The notes beneath the pieces are model-generated. The model saw nothing but the letters and a program-made list of their open reading frames with translations. It was not told the DNA's origin and ran no database searches. DNA of 64,000 bases from Phoronis australis. Taxonomy: Eukaryota > Phoronida > Phoronidae. Both the position numbers and the translations under genes were made by a program. Positions 13,058 through 21,830 of the stretch are shown piece by piece (within the stretch, counting starts at the first letter, position 1; every line of letters begins with the position of its first letter). Where the stretch lies: contig NMRA01000063.1 of NCBI GenBank assembly GCA_002633005.1, forward strand, positions 946,931 to 1,010,930, read 5' to 3'.

Positions 13058-16000
13058 ATACAGAATGTTAACAGCAATTGTGCTGTTTTTTCTATCTTTG
13101 AGTTTCTTTGAAGGACGAGTGTGTTGCTTGAGGCGTGAATAGAAGGTTTGGACAGGATGCTTAACATCGAAGTATAGGCTTTGCCGGTTTGCTGTAAGCA
13201 ATGTTTTTATCTGTGGTATTCCTTGCCACTGACTCTTTGGATAGTCAGATAAAAAAACTTGGCTGCGCATTTAGGGACGATGCCATGGGCCTATTCTGCT
13301 GAAATATTTCACTTTTCTGATACAATATTATTTAACACTGAAGTTCACCGCCATTTTCGGACTAACCGGCAAGTTCAAAAACTGAACGCTGGTCATTATT
13401 TTTCCATCTCGGCGACAACTAAATAAACCATGTACAGAAGTATATGTCACAACGCCTGTCTTAGTTATACGTTTCGGTTTAATCATAATCAGACACTAAT
13501 GAATAAACGCATTGTAAAATAATTTCAATTTACCCCAATTTGGTGTGAAGAGAAATGTAATTCCTCTACCCGCGAAAGGCGTCGTCAATACCCAAATGAA
13601 CAAGAATGCGATTATGGACAACAGGATAGGAATGAGTACCATGTTGACTCGTTCTATTTCTTTCACACCTTTGAAAACCAGGACTCCGCCCAACACTACA
13701 GCGATGCCGTGAGTAAGAATTGGCCAGTAGCTTTTCTAAAAAGAACCGACACAATTACTAGGAGACAAAAGACTATAAGTAGCAACGTAGTGACTGATCA
13801 CGTGGGACCAGGTACCGTATGGTGTCCTTTAGAGGACAAGAGGACAATCAAATTTTTGTATAGAACGCGCCACAACTAATCACATGCACTGCAAAGTAGA
13901 AGTACCTCCTGGTACAGGCAGGTGGCGATCAGAGTGACCGGTCCCACATGATTAGGTCCCATTGCTTTCTGATAGCCTTGAGTCCGTTTTGCAGTTCTCT
14001 TGCCGTCATCCTAATGTACGCACCATTTAAGAACAAAAAGATACAAAAGCAATCGTAAACAAATATGATTTAATTCAGATTTTGAGAATCAAATGCCTTT
14101 GTTAAAAGTATAAAAGTGACAAATAATGATGATAATAATAAACAATGATAAGTAAGAGATGCTCCGGTGAAAATTAAACAAGAACAAACTGAAATTCCAC
14201 TATGAGGCGCTAAGGAAGCAATGTCCCTGTCCAAATGCATGCATATCAGAGCCTTTATCCAACAAATTTGCACAAGCATTTAAATATCCAATTCCAGTTT
14301 TACTCGAAAAATGAAATCATTTCTTCATTAGCACCAGCTGGTGAATAACAAGTATCCAACTACATGTATCTCATTTGGCTACATACGTCAGCAAAGTCGT
14401 GAAACACAGCGTAAGCCTCCTCGTGGTCGGTCGGAAGTTGCCAACCAATACTGCGCACCAGATAATAAAAACACCACCCCAACACAACGGAATAATAGCA
14501 CCTACAATAGAACTAATAGCGTACATGGAGGAAGACCTTGATAATCCTTTCTATAGACTTTTTGCTCACACTAAATCTGTTGTTGCTAGTTTGAGTGTTG
14601 TACGTATAATGGTTTGATTCACCTGCAAACCACTTGTATAATGTCTTTGATTCACCTGAAAACCACTTGTATAATGTCTTTGATTCACCTGTTTGTATAT
14701 GTTATTTCTCCATTTAATCTTCGCTTTACCTGCTGTATAGAGAAGAGATTCCTTTGCTTTTCGCATTTGCAACTAGAACACATACTATGTCCACATTGAT
14801 GTGAAATGATGGTTTTTCTTACCAACTAGTACAACTTCACTGCTGCTATGCCGTTTCATTCTATTTATGTACATGAGACAAAACGCCTGACACAAGACTC
14901 GCAACTGCAGCGCTTGCCGATATAAATGCATTTTATATAGATTCTCATGACACAGGCCTATATATTCTTGGGCAGAAGACGGCTTTTCCGTCAGATTGGT
15001 TTGGTTGCAAACAAGTCCCCCGTAAGCGGCATAAAAGGGACCCGTGATGCAGGCACTAGCGCCGATACATGTAGGTTGTTGCAAATTTTTGAGGTAATTT
15101 AGAATTTTTAGTACCGAAACTGAAATTTTTAAATCTATCAATGGAAGTGAGACGTTAATTGTTATGACTTACGAAATTGCGTAACTGACGAAAGTAATCC
15201 ATGCACCACACCAAACGACCTTGTCACCACCAAACTCCCGGAAGCTCTGTACGATTGCCTTTTTAGTGTATCGTCCGGTTGAGTATTCGATGATTGACAT
15301 TGGGATGGACCATAGCAAGAGGAACGAGAACCAGACGATGAGGAACACTAAGCCGCCTGGGAAGAACAAATCAGGGACAGAAATGAAAGTACACTCATTG
15401 GTTTTTTGTTTTTTTTCGCGGACTAAACCCTAAAGTGATGGTTCTCTGCTAAGAGTCTGTTCGGTTGGTGTTCAAGATTTGTGTATTGTAGTGTATAAAG
15501 CTGCACTCCGCCCTGTTCAGCTAAAAACGATAATTTGCACTCTCTACAAACAATCTTGAGGGTAAATTAGGTTTGGCAGCAGCTTGAGTTATGCATTGTA
15601 AGTAGGTCCATTGAATCTGATTTTCCTATATTTATCAACATCAAAGATTTTTGTGAATGAAAAAGTTCATTATTTTGGCGGTATTTATACTTTATTAAAA
15701 TGGCGCTCTCTGGAGCATATTGCGTTGTAGTGCAGAAACTGAGGAATCTGCTCTCATTTCAAGAAGCCCTCGAGGAGGCAACGTGGCCTCAAAGTGTAAT
15801 AGGTGCTCGCTTTCTTTACTCGAGGTCGTGGGTTCGAGTCCCACTAGATCACACTGCTAAACACTTGAGTCACGTTTCTAGCTCCTCAGCTCGGGTATTA
15901 ATAAAGCATAACAAGAGCAACACGGAGCGTTGAAATGTGCCCACGAATGCACTCCAAACGGTGTGCTTCTAAGGTGTTTATTTTGATCATAAAAATGGCC

Positions 16001-19000
16001 ACTGGATGGTGCAAAATACTTCGAATCCATCAAAAAAACAGGTAAATGACACTGTTTTTTAACAGAAAGCTGTTTACCACATTGCATGAAAATCCGTCAA
16101 GGAACTTAAGAGAAACAGAGCGAAACGGAAAAAATGAAATTGCCACTAGGGAGCAAAGCGTTCGTCGGATCTGTCTGAAACTTGTCGTCTTCTGTTGTCG
16201 ACTTCACATGAATACATGTGCTAAATTTAATAAAGATCCTGCAGAGGGCTTATCAGATACAGCTAAGGGGGCAAAAAAACTGCCACTAGGAGGTGCCACA
16301 GCAACTGAAGGTGGAAAATCATCGCCAACCGGCCTCTTCACACTAAGAACATATAAGCCAATTTTCACAATTATCCTACTAGCGGTTTGGTTGACAGCGG
16401 GCGGACGCTAAAAACAGACAAAAAAAAACAGTAGAAAGAGCCACTAGATAGCACAAAATACGTTGAATTGGTCTGAAAACCGGAAAATGTTACCGTTTCT
16501 TTAAAAGACAGCCATTTACCAAATTTCATGAAAATTCGTCGAGGAACTTCAAAGAAACAGATGAAAGGGGAAAAATGAAATTGCCACTAGGGGGCACAGT
16601 TTTCATCACATCGGATCTGCCTGAAAGTCGTCATCTTCTGTTGTTCACCTCATATGAATATACGTACCAAACTTAGTAAAGATCCTGCAGAGAGCTTAGG
16701 ATGGGTTACAAAACTGCCACTAGGAGGCGCCACAGTAGTCGAAGTCAACGAAAATCATTGTCAATTTTCCTCTTCACAGTAAATGACAATTTTCACAATC
16801 ATCCTTAGAGTGGCTTGGTTGACAAAGAGACTGACGCCAAAAACAGAATCGAAAACAATAAAAATGGCCACTAGGTGACGCAAAATACCTCGAATCCATC
16901 CGAAAACGGGAGGATAGCGTCTCCTCGTTAATAGATGCCAATGTGCCACATTTTATGGAAATCCGTTGGGGACCTTTGAATACACAGAGGTAAACGTAAA
17001 AAAATAAAATTGCCACTAGGGGGAACACCAGTAGTCCAATCTATCAGAAAGTCATCCGTTGTCAACTTCATATGAATACATTTGCTACATTTAATAAAGA
17101 TCCTGTAGAGCGTTTAGGAGATACAGCCATGTGTGCAAAAAGAAAACTGCCACTAGGAGGCGCCACAGTAGTCGAAGTCGTCGGAAAATCATCGTCAACC
17201 GTCCTCTTCATTATAAAAACATACATGCCAATTTTCACAATCATCCTTAGAGTGGTTTGCTTGATAGAGGGGCGGACGCCAAAAACGGAATCGAAAATAG
17301 TAAAAATGGCCACCAGATGACGCAAAATGCCTTAAATCCATCCGAAAACGGGAGGATAGCGCCACCTCATTAACACATGCCTATATGCCAAGTTTCACTA
17401 TGAAAATCGGTTGAGGACCCTTGAAGAGGCAAACGTAAAAAACTAAAACTGTCACTAGGGAACACAGCGGTATTCGGGTCGGTCCGAAACTCGCCGCCTT
17501 CTGTCGTCAACCCCATAGGAACACACCCGCCAAATTTCAATACGATTCTGCAAAGGGTTTAGGAGATACAGCCGCGGACGCAGGATGTCGGACGCCCGGA
17601 CAGAGATGACAGCAATATGCACCCACATATAAATATGTGGGCGCATAAAAATGGTTCCAGGTGATCAGTGCAATGGGCTCACAGGCACGGCCTGCACACG
17701 TCTGGTACAACGTGTAACAGACCGTCAGAAATAATTAATTATTTTTTTAAAGTAGCCCTCGAACCATCTAGAATTGCGAAAGATATGGTTTAAGTGCAGC
17801 ACGTCTGGTGCCACATTTTTAGAATCTGTAATGCCTTTGCTTTCAGACTCTAGTACCACTGAATCATGTTAAACATTGGGAGGAAAGTGTTGAGACTTTG
17901 AGTGAAAACTGACAATATTTCATTTTATCAGCTTTTTTAGCCTGTTACCCTTCTCGGTGGAAGTAAAAGAGCCAAAGGCCAGGAGCTTTTGCGGTCATGT
18001 GTGGGGATTTTGGTGTGAAATGACTCATAACTTTTCATTTTGTTCGTACAGTTTTCAACAGCATGGGATAAAGGCAATGTTGAAGTCCAGTCGTGTGTGC
18101 ACTGCCTGACAAAACCAAGAGAGAAAGTATCCCCACCACCAGGCACAGCCCAGTGAGACCTGTAAAGTGCCCCCAACACCAGGCACAACCCTGAGATAAT
18201 AGTAAAATGGCACCCACCCCCCGGCACAACCCATTGAAAACTGTAAGGTCGCCCCACAGTCAGGCACAACCCAGTGAGAACTGTAAAGTGCCCCCACCGG
18301 AAAGCACAACCCAATGAGAAGTGTAAGGTGCACCCACCGCCATGAACATCCCAGTGAGAACTGTACCGTGACCCCATCGCATGGCACAGCCCAATGAGAA
18401 CTGTAATGTGCTCCCACAAAGACATCGAGATCATTACCCACTAAACAAATCACTTTCAGGTGGGTTAACCCTAAAACTGTGAATTTGAAAATGTAGCATA
18501 AACTACATTGCATGCGAATTGAGTTGGTACCGAAACTGAAATCCTATCACTGTTGGGAATATTATGAAACATGTCAGTGAAAGGTTTGATCCAATTTTCG
18601 CTTTCCAGCCGGCTGAACAGGGAGAAATGCAACTTTAAACGTGTATTTTTATCTTAAAGCTTTTACGGAAAAGAGGTCCCACCATGCGTTTTCTTAGCTT
18701 TGGAGGTTTCAATTAACTAATATGAAATGAATACCATAAGCTCTAACTGAATAAGCACATTCTATGCCAAATAGAAGCGATTTTTTAATTTAGAAGAAAA
18801 ACTAGTTATTTCCAAATTTCCCGCCAAATGGTGTAATGGGTGGAAGACGTTTGGTCATTTGACAACCAGTCACAATGGCGGAACACAGCAGATCAAGATT
18901 TTGAGCGAGAACAGGACAATTATACAGACAGAGACGATTAGAGTGGATACGGGCATCATATTTAAGTACTTGAAGAATGAGACAATGAATTCGTCGGCTA

Positions 19001-21830
19001 TGAGGCCGTATGAACTCGACCCAATTGCACGGAAATGATGCAGACATATGTGAGCCACAACCATCTGAACCAAGGGGTGGTCAGTATTCACACTTTTAAA
19101 ATAATTACTGACACAGTAAACCTGGGGGTCACTCGCATTCACTATTGCCATGATGGAAGGTGCACGGTCTAAACACAATGCTCAAGCCTATGTAGCATTC
19201 GATCTGGGCTGGGGTCGAGAGCCTGGCATCACTCGCCCTAGAATGGAAGCAGTTTGTTCGTTATTTACGAAACTTTCAAATTCACTTACAAGGTGACAAG
19301 TCCTTCATCGTAACACCCCTTTTGTGTTTGGTCGAAACACGATTCCATGAAATGTGCGAAGTGTGACTCCCGACTGAATCGCAAGTTCCACACTGACATT
19401 CCAAACTCTCGTGCGGCGCACAAACCGATGCCATTTCAGTGCAACTTCCACATATTTCGGAAATTTGAACACAGAGACGTTCTCAGTCAAGTTGCTGTTA
19501 CTACAGCGTCCACAAACGCATCTCTTCATGTCTGAAAAAGGCGGCTCTCCGCGGACTTTCCTCACAACTCTTCAATATCGCACTGGTATAAACAACAACG
19601 GCGGAGACTGTCTTCCGCCCATTACGTACAACCCCGATAACAGAAAAATGTATTTTAAAAAAATTGGCTTGTTTCCTAGCAACAGGTATACTAAAGGCTA
19701 ATAAATCTCTTAAGATGTAATGAAATTCTTTTTGAAACATAGGGTCATAATGGGAACTCTTTAATACGATTGCTTATTTCAAGGGAGTTGAAACAAACAT
19801 GAGTGACGTTTAAAGCTTCGCCACAGTACACAGGAACAATAGGCAACGTTAAATACTTTGTGAGCTTAAGGCCTATCACACATTTCACAGACATTTTTTA
19901 ATGAAGAGTACAATTATTTGGAACTCGTGCATTATACTACAATGTCTGAAGTTTTAAGGGCTAAAATTCAATGATATTAGGTTAGACTTAGCCTGTAACA
20001 CTCTTACCTTCGTCTTCGCTGTTTTGCGCCACAAGTTTTGGGAACCTCCATATATTGCCAGTGCCAACAACACATCCCAGACAAGAGCATATGAGACCCA
20101 ACTTAGACGAGAACACTTGATTTTTGTCATCGTTCTGAAAGTGCCACCAACATACAATTGATTCTGGGATTTATCATTTGATATTGAAACAGTGGTGTAA
20201 TATTTTTAGTTGTTAAAAAATTCTCAAACAATTGTGTCGACGGTGCAAGGGCTCAAAAGAACCATTTCAAAGCAGGTGATCTGGTGTATCCGTATTTTGA
20301 AAACGTAAACATGGTAAAATATTTGTGATCGGTGAGCAGATCTACAGCGACTTCCCGCCCGCTGCAATTTTCTGAGTAGAAATGTTGCAGGATTATTGTT
20401 GCACGAACTTGCACGGTTTAGCTTTTAGAGTTTGACAGAACAATTATCGTCTGGTTCTACCTCTTGAAAAATGAGCCGGAAGCTTGACCACATGGCATAA
20501 ACGGCCATTGCTCTTGTCAGCCTGAGTGACAAATCAAAGTCATTCTCAGTGCCGGGTCATGTGACTCCGAATCCCCATGTTAAGTCCTGTCAACACACAG
20601 TCTACCCTAGAACAACTCACACTAATGCAACTTTTGAGTGGAGCGTCCAAACACACGCACACACACGCACGCACGTCCATTCTCGTGCACAGAGCGAGGA
20701 CTTCAGTAGCCTTAGTTATCGAATATATGCGTGTGTGCACGCTCCACTTAAAAGTGGGGCAAGTTACCTTAGAACAAGTTGCCCGATCTCGACGTGGAGG
20801 TTTAACTTAAAAGTTGTCATAAGTGGGGTAAGTTGCGCTGGCTTAAAATAGCCAGCCCTCAAACCTATAGCGTCAACTCCGCGTTCGACGCGTAACTTAG
20901 TGTTCTAGGGTAAGTCTGTGTGTGGACGGGACGGGGTTATATTGCTATTACATGTGCGGCGCACAATATGGGGCTGCGCCGCCCATGTATTATGGATTTT
21001 TCTTCAGTTTTCTAAGCCGAGTGGTCGGTATGTTCTATGTTACCAAAGATACTATATCTTTGATGTTACAGCGAACTGTGCAACTTGTGTTTGCATAAGG
21101 TGACAGCGCACATCATCGTCTCAATCGTCACTGCAATTTCATCTGTAATAAACATTTGTTCCAACCCAGATGAATGCACTTGTAAATAACTAGGTGGAAT
21201 GTAACTAGTTTCTGTTTTATCCAAATTTATCGGCCTAAAACACTGAGCTAGACATTCGTTTGACAAGGTATCATTGAGCCCTTAGGTTTACGGAAGCTCC
21301 AAAGACAAATTCACCTATCTTCACGCCCGTCAGAATGCGCCAGTGTGGTAGTCTGGCGAGTCGCCAAAACGAAATTTTGCAGCCTGATATTTTGATTTAC
21401 GAGACGTGTTTGTGTATCAGACAGAGAATGTTCAAACACTGACGACTCGTGCATCTTTCGTCCAAAAAATAAAGTGCAGTTATGTGGCAGTGGGACATCA
21501 AAATGAAATTCGGCTTGATTTGATAACTTAACTTAAAACACCGATCAAAACTCAGTCGAGCAGAGTGATTTAGTCTTTTATGTCTGAAGTGTTAGCAGTT
21601 TCAAGTTGAAATTTCTTTTTCTACTACTTCGATGTTACATTGAGATAACGCCTGGTAATACATTACCCTCGTGTTGAAATTCTGATACGAAATGCACTGT
21701 GTAAAAGCATTAGTGGTTTGTCAGGCGAGTGATTAGAATACATACACGCGTCACAAAATGGCCTTCCTAGCCCGGGTCCTACCTCGGTTGGTGACTGACC
21801 ACTCTCCTCTGTGCTTTTACTTTCCGACAT
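402..21830 (-). CDS. SLC6/NSS sodium-coupled transporter, bacterial-type, 5' part (8 exons, runs off left edge)
   Basis: Membrane transporter of the sodium:neurotransmitter symporter family, which moves amino acids or related solutes with Na+. The coding path joins exons 21830-21783, 20134-20008, 15356-15173, 14501-14387, 13735-13534, 10284-10122, 1407-1273 and 541-402, giving 371 residues so far. Every junction is GT-AG and keeps phase. TM1 carries GTGNIWRFP (residues 40-48), the family's sodium/substrate signature. TM3 has CYYSVVLGWCFYY. TM6 has DAISQNAFDTGAG (236-248), typical of the bacterial-type branch rather than of vertebrate monoamine or GABA carriers. TM7 has NNLVSLICG and TM8 LCLSFAGLSSLIAN. 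The remaining C-terminal helices lie beyond base 1. Substrate cannot be told from sequence. The start is the ATG of a short hydrophilic exon (MSESKSTEESGQSPTE) that joins in phase 0 to TM1. I am sure of the family; the first exon is less certain. Confidence 0.92.
1273..1407 (-). CDS. transporter exon 7 (TM7 and EL4)
   Basis: Acceptor TTCTAG, donor GTAGGC; 135 nt with both phases matching the flanking exons. Encodes SLICGMLIFSTVFGT (TM7), then a hydrophilic loop and GPASTGLTFIW, the family's 'GLxFI' extracellular loop 4 motif. Confidence 0.93.
1455..1525. repeat. 20-bp satellite, left part
   Basis: Three to four units of gtcttgatactaaacaagta. The same array resumes at 2514, so the element at 1526-2513 was inserted into it. 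Confidence 0.9.
1749..1811 (-). repeat. tRNA-like segment (SINE head)
   Basis: On the minus strand an A-box-like TGTAGTGGTAAAGG and a B-box-like GAGTTCGAGTC are spaced as in a tRNA. The arms pair poorly, so this is a SINE remnant, not a tRNA gene. Confidence 0.45.
2006..2053. repeat. 48-bp perfect hairpin
   Basis: Two perfectly complementary 23-bp arms (gggattgctttggaaatcg... on the left) with only two bases between them. It lies inside the long MITE copy. Confidence 0.9.
2514..2800. repeat. 20-bp satellite, right part
   Basis: About fourteen degenerate units of gtcttgatactaaacaagta with aaagaag and gtttgata variants, continuing the array at 1455-1525. Confidence 0.95.
2801..3996. other. 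transporter intron, no gene seen
   Basis: No exon-like block fits the transporter here. A short segment near 3030-3055 (gtgggcggtaagtcgagcat) recurs near 4371-4390, so part is dispersed repeat. Confidence 0.5.
4002..4157. mobile_element. MITE, GC-rich-ended family, copy 1
   Basis: AGTGGCGGACTTAGAGGGG at one end and CTGGATCCGCCCCTG at the other; 156 bp. Flanked by AATGT (3997-4001) and AATGC (4158-4162), a 5-bp duplication with one mismatch. Confidence 0.85.
4690..5763 (-). mobile_element. Penelope-like retroelement fragment, copy A, decayed
   Basis: Minus-strand reading recovers reverse-transcriptase pieces in shifting frames. An ORF at 5763-5437 contains RRADKSAQYVITR; near 5360 NPKTHKPSLRLRRVIS; near 5150 SLFTNVPVAESIDIVIGNAL; near 5059 RLKILECLLISHEK, the C-terminal end. 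These follow the order of Penelope-type RTs (ADKG, PKxHKP, SLFTNVP). The catalytic YxDD region is missing, so the copy is internally deleted. The tail to about 4690 is homologous to the 3' part of copy B. Confidence 0.65.
6010..8996. mobile_element. 2,987-bp DNA transposon inserted in the Penelope-like copy
   Basis: Left end CCCCGACCAACCCGCGATCG and, inverted, right end CTCCGGCCAACCCGCGATCG match at 18 of 20 bases. Flanks are TATTGATCA (6001-6009) and TCTTGATCA (8997-9005), a 9-bp duplication with one mismatch. Copy A shows the empty site (TATTGATTA). GCGATCGRGAACG-like 13-mers recur at both ends. The interior has an exon-like block after an acceptor at about 6710 (ORF to 6950) and a degenerate Cys-x2-Cys region on the minus strand near 7900-8340. 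I recognise no transposase, so the superfamily is unassigned (the 9-bp duplication is compatible with Mutator-like). Confidence 0.75.
7900..8343 (-). pseudogene. degenerate cysteine-rich reading segments inside the transposon
   Basis: Minus-strand frames give QCPICDQCF and, in another frame, LCGECGMSCHSM with repeated HTT(R/S) spacers, suggesting a decayed zinc-finger-like region. A (CA)n run at 8236-8251 interrupts it. No intact ORF; the function of the original is unknown. Confidence 0.3.
9853..10013. mobile_element. MITE, GC-rich-ended family, copy 2
   Basis: Starts CAGGGGCGGATCCAGG and ends CTAAATCCGCCACTG; 161 bp. Flanked by perfect ATTAC duplications (9848-9852, 10014-10018). Lies in transporter intron 6, 100 bp from exon 6. 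Confidence 0.9.
10122..10284 (-). CDS. transporter exon 6 (TM6 to TM7)
   Basis: Acceptor ACTTTCAG, donor GTACAT. Encodes residues 226-280: NPRLWVDAISQNAFDTGAG (TM6 with its broken-helix Gly/Ala stretch), an intracellular loop, then SLIPATNNLV. The last codon (Ser280, AG|C) is split across the intron. Confidence 0.95.
11699..11838. mobile_element. MITE, GC-rich-ended family, copy 3
   Basis: Starts CAGGGGCGGATCCCGG and ends CTAAATCCGCCACTG; 140 bp. Flanked by perfect GTTTG duplications (11694-11698, 11839-11843). Nested in the TTAA-type transposon. Confidence 0.9.
11875..12105 (+). pseudogene. fragment resembling the P2X7 cytoplasmic cysteine-rich domain
   Basis: Seventy-six codons with ACVCCHKLPQV, MCLTDHPDF and LKRCAYDV. 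The spacing resembles the P2X7 intracellular 'ballast' domain family (CLEELCC...CIT...CAY), which also occurs as stand-alone proteins in invertebrates. No zinc-cluster completion or C-terminal arginine-rich end is seen. It belongs to the transposon around it. Moderate-to-low certainty; a profile search would decide. Confidence 0.35.
12655..13053. repeat. microsatellite-flanked assembly gap
   Basis: (GAGACA)n to the left, 335 unknown bases at 12676-13010, then (TG)n from 13011 to about 13053. The gap probably reflects collapse of a long simple repeat. Exon spacing suggests no transporter exon is lost here. Confidence 0.95.
13534..13735 (-). CDS. transporter exon 5 (TM4-TM5)
   Basis: Acceptor CTTTTTAG, donor GTAAAT. 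Encodes residues 159-225: YWPILTHGIAVVLGGVLVF, the intracellular KGVKEIERVN loop (family K/R-G-I/V-E-x2-N pattern), a second helix, and FLFTPNW before EL3. Confidence 0.95.
14387..14501 (-). CDS. transporter exon 4 (TM3)
   Basis: Acceptor TATTGTAG, donor GTATGT, ends in phase 0. Begins with the end of a serine codon and reads CYYSVVLGWCFYYL, followed by an extracellular stretch ending FHDFAD. Confidence 0.93.
14616..14695. repeat. 33-bp tandem repeat
   Basis: Two and a half copies of a unit beginning gattcacctgcaaaccact, in the intron between transporter exons 3 and 4. Confidence 0.85.
15173..15356 (-). CDS. transporter exon 3 (TM2 to start of TM3)
   Basis: Acceptor TTCCCAG, donor GTAAGT. 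Encodes residues 59-120: TM2 (LVFLIVWFSFLLLWSIP), then MSIIEYSTGRYTKK, which matches the family's conserved E-x2-xGR segment after TM2, then the first half of TM3. Confidence 0.95.
15783..15848 (+). repeat. tRNA-like segment (SINE head)
   Basis: A B-box-like GGGTTCGAGTCCCAC with an upstream A-box-like tract (agtgtaataggtgctc). A clean acceptor stem is missing, so a SINE is likelier than a tRNA gene. Confidence 0.45.
15990..17650. repeat. four-unit tandem satellite, about 435-bp period
   Basis: Units begin near 15993, 16436, 16860 and 17303 with (a)aaatggccactagrtg or close variants. Each contains gaaattgccactaggg about 150 bp in and a second ctgccactaggaggcgccac further on; the fourth unit is partial. 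Divergence between units is visible by eye, so the array is old. Short ORFs here are by-products. Confidence 0.9.
18135..18425. repeat. 40-bp minisatellite
   Basis: About seven units of caggcacaacccagtgagaa followed by ctgtaaagtgcccccac, with substitutions. It opens several minus-strand ORFs up to 165 codons that are not genes. Confidence 0.92.
18535..18640. mobile_element. partial CCCTGTTTAGC-type MITE
   Basis: Shares the internal aatcctatcac motif and the gctgaacagggagaaatgca terminus, followed by TTTAAA, with the fuller copies at 26078 and 35746. Confidence 0.5.
19290..19529 (-). pseudogene. THAP-domain exon, frameshifted
   Basis: ORF from ATG 19529 reads MKRCVCGRC, then FKFPK, LKWHRFVRRTR and a tryptophan, matching the first part of a THAP (C2CH) zinc finger, the DNA-binding domain of many transposases and of the host factors derived from them. 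The expected C-x2-H-F does not follow in this frame. Near 19360 the match moves to another frame (HFMESCFDQTQ), which runs into a good donor, GTAAGT at 19289. This suggests one small indel in an otherwise exon-like unit. It sits in transporter intron 2 on the same strand. A downstream exon may lie near 19000-18850, but I could not confirm one. Assembly error remains possible. Confidence 0.5.
20008..20134 (-). CDS. transporter exon 2 (TM1)
   Basis: Acceptor CTTTCAG, donor GTAAGA, ends in phase 1. Encodes residues 17-58 with the unwound TM1 motif GTGNIWRFP, which includes the conserved arginine (R46) of the extracellular gate. Confidence 0.95.
20591..20924. mobile_element. foldback element
   Basis: Left end caacacacagtctaccctag is matched inverted by the right end ctagggtaagtctgtgtgtg. 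An inner pair (acttttgagtggagcg / cgctccacttaaaagt) makes a second nested stem. A variable CA-rich core sits between. Lies in transporter intron 1. Confidence 0.65.
21300..21640. repeat. dispersed repeat, copy 1
   Basis: The segment around 21500-21570 (ggcttgatttgataa and gatcaaaactcagtcgagca) recurs inverted at about 63400-63460. Exact limits were not resolved. Confidence 0.6.
21783..21830 (-). CDS. transporter exon 1 (N-terminal tail)
   Basis: Sixteen codons from ATG to a GAG|GTAGGA donor, phase 0. Encodes a hydrophilic serine/glutamate-rich cytoplasmic tail. It is assigned by position, phase and the known short polar N-terminus of the family; no transcript supports it. Confidence 0.6.

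Noticed and set aside
12565-13270. 200-codon ORFs across the gap
   Set aside because: Mostly unknown bases and dinucleotide repeat.
13920-14010. Minus-strand peptide beginning MTARELQNGLKAIRKQ as a transporter exon
   Set aside because: Exons 4 and 5 already join in phase 0 (FHDFAD then KSYWPIL), so an extra exon would disrupt the family alignment.
14785-15141. 118-codon minus-strand ORF in a transporter intron
   Set aside because: Looks protein-like in places, but exons 3 and 4 of the transporter join directly in phase without it and it matches no family I know.
17937-18513. 152- and 165-codon minus-strand ORFs
   Set aside because: Composed of the 40-bp minisatellite; no domain, no splice context.
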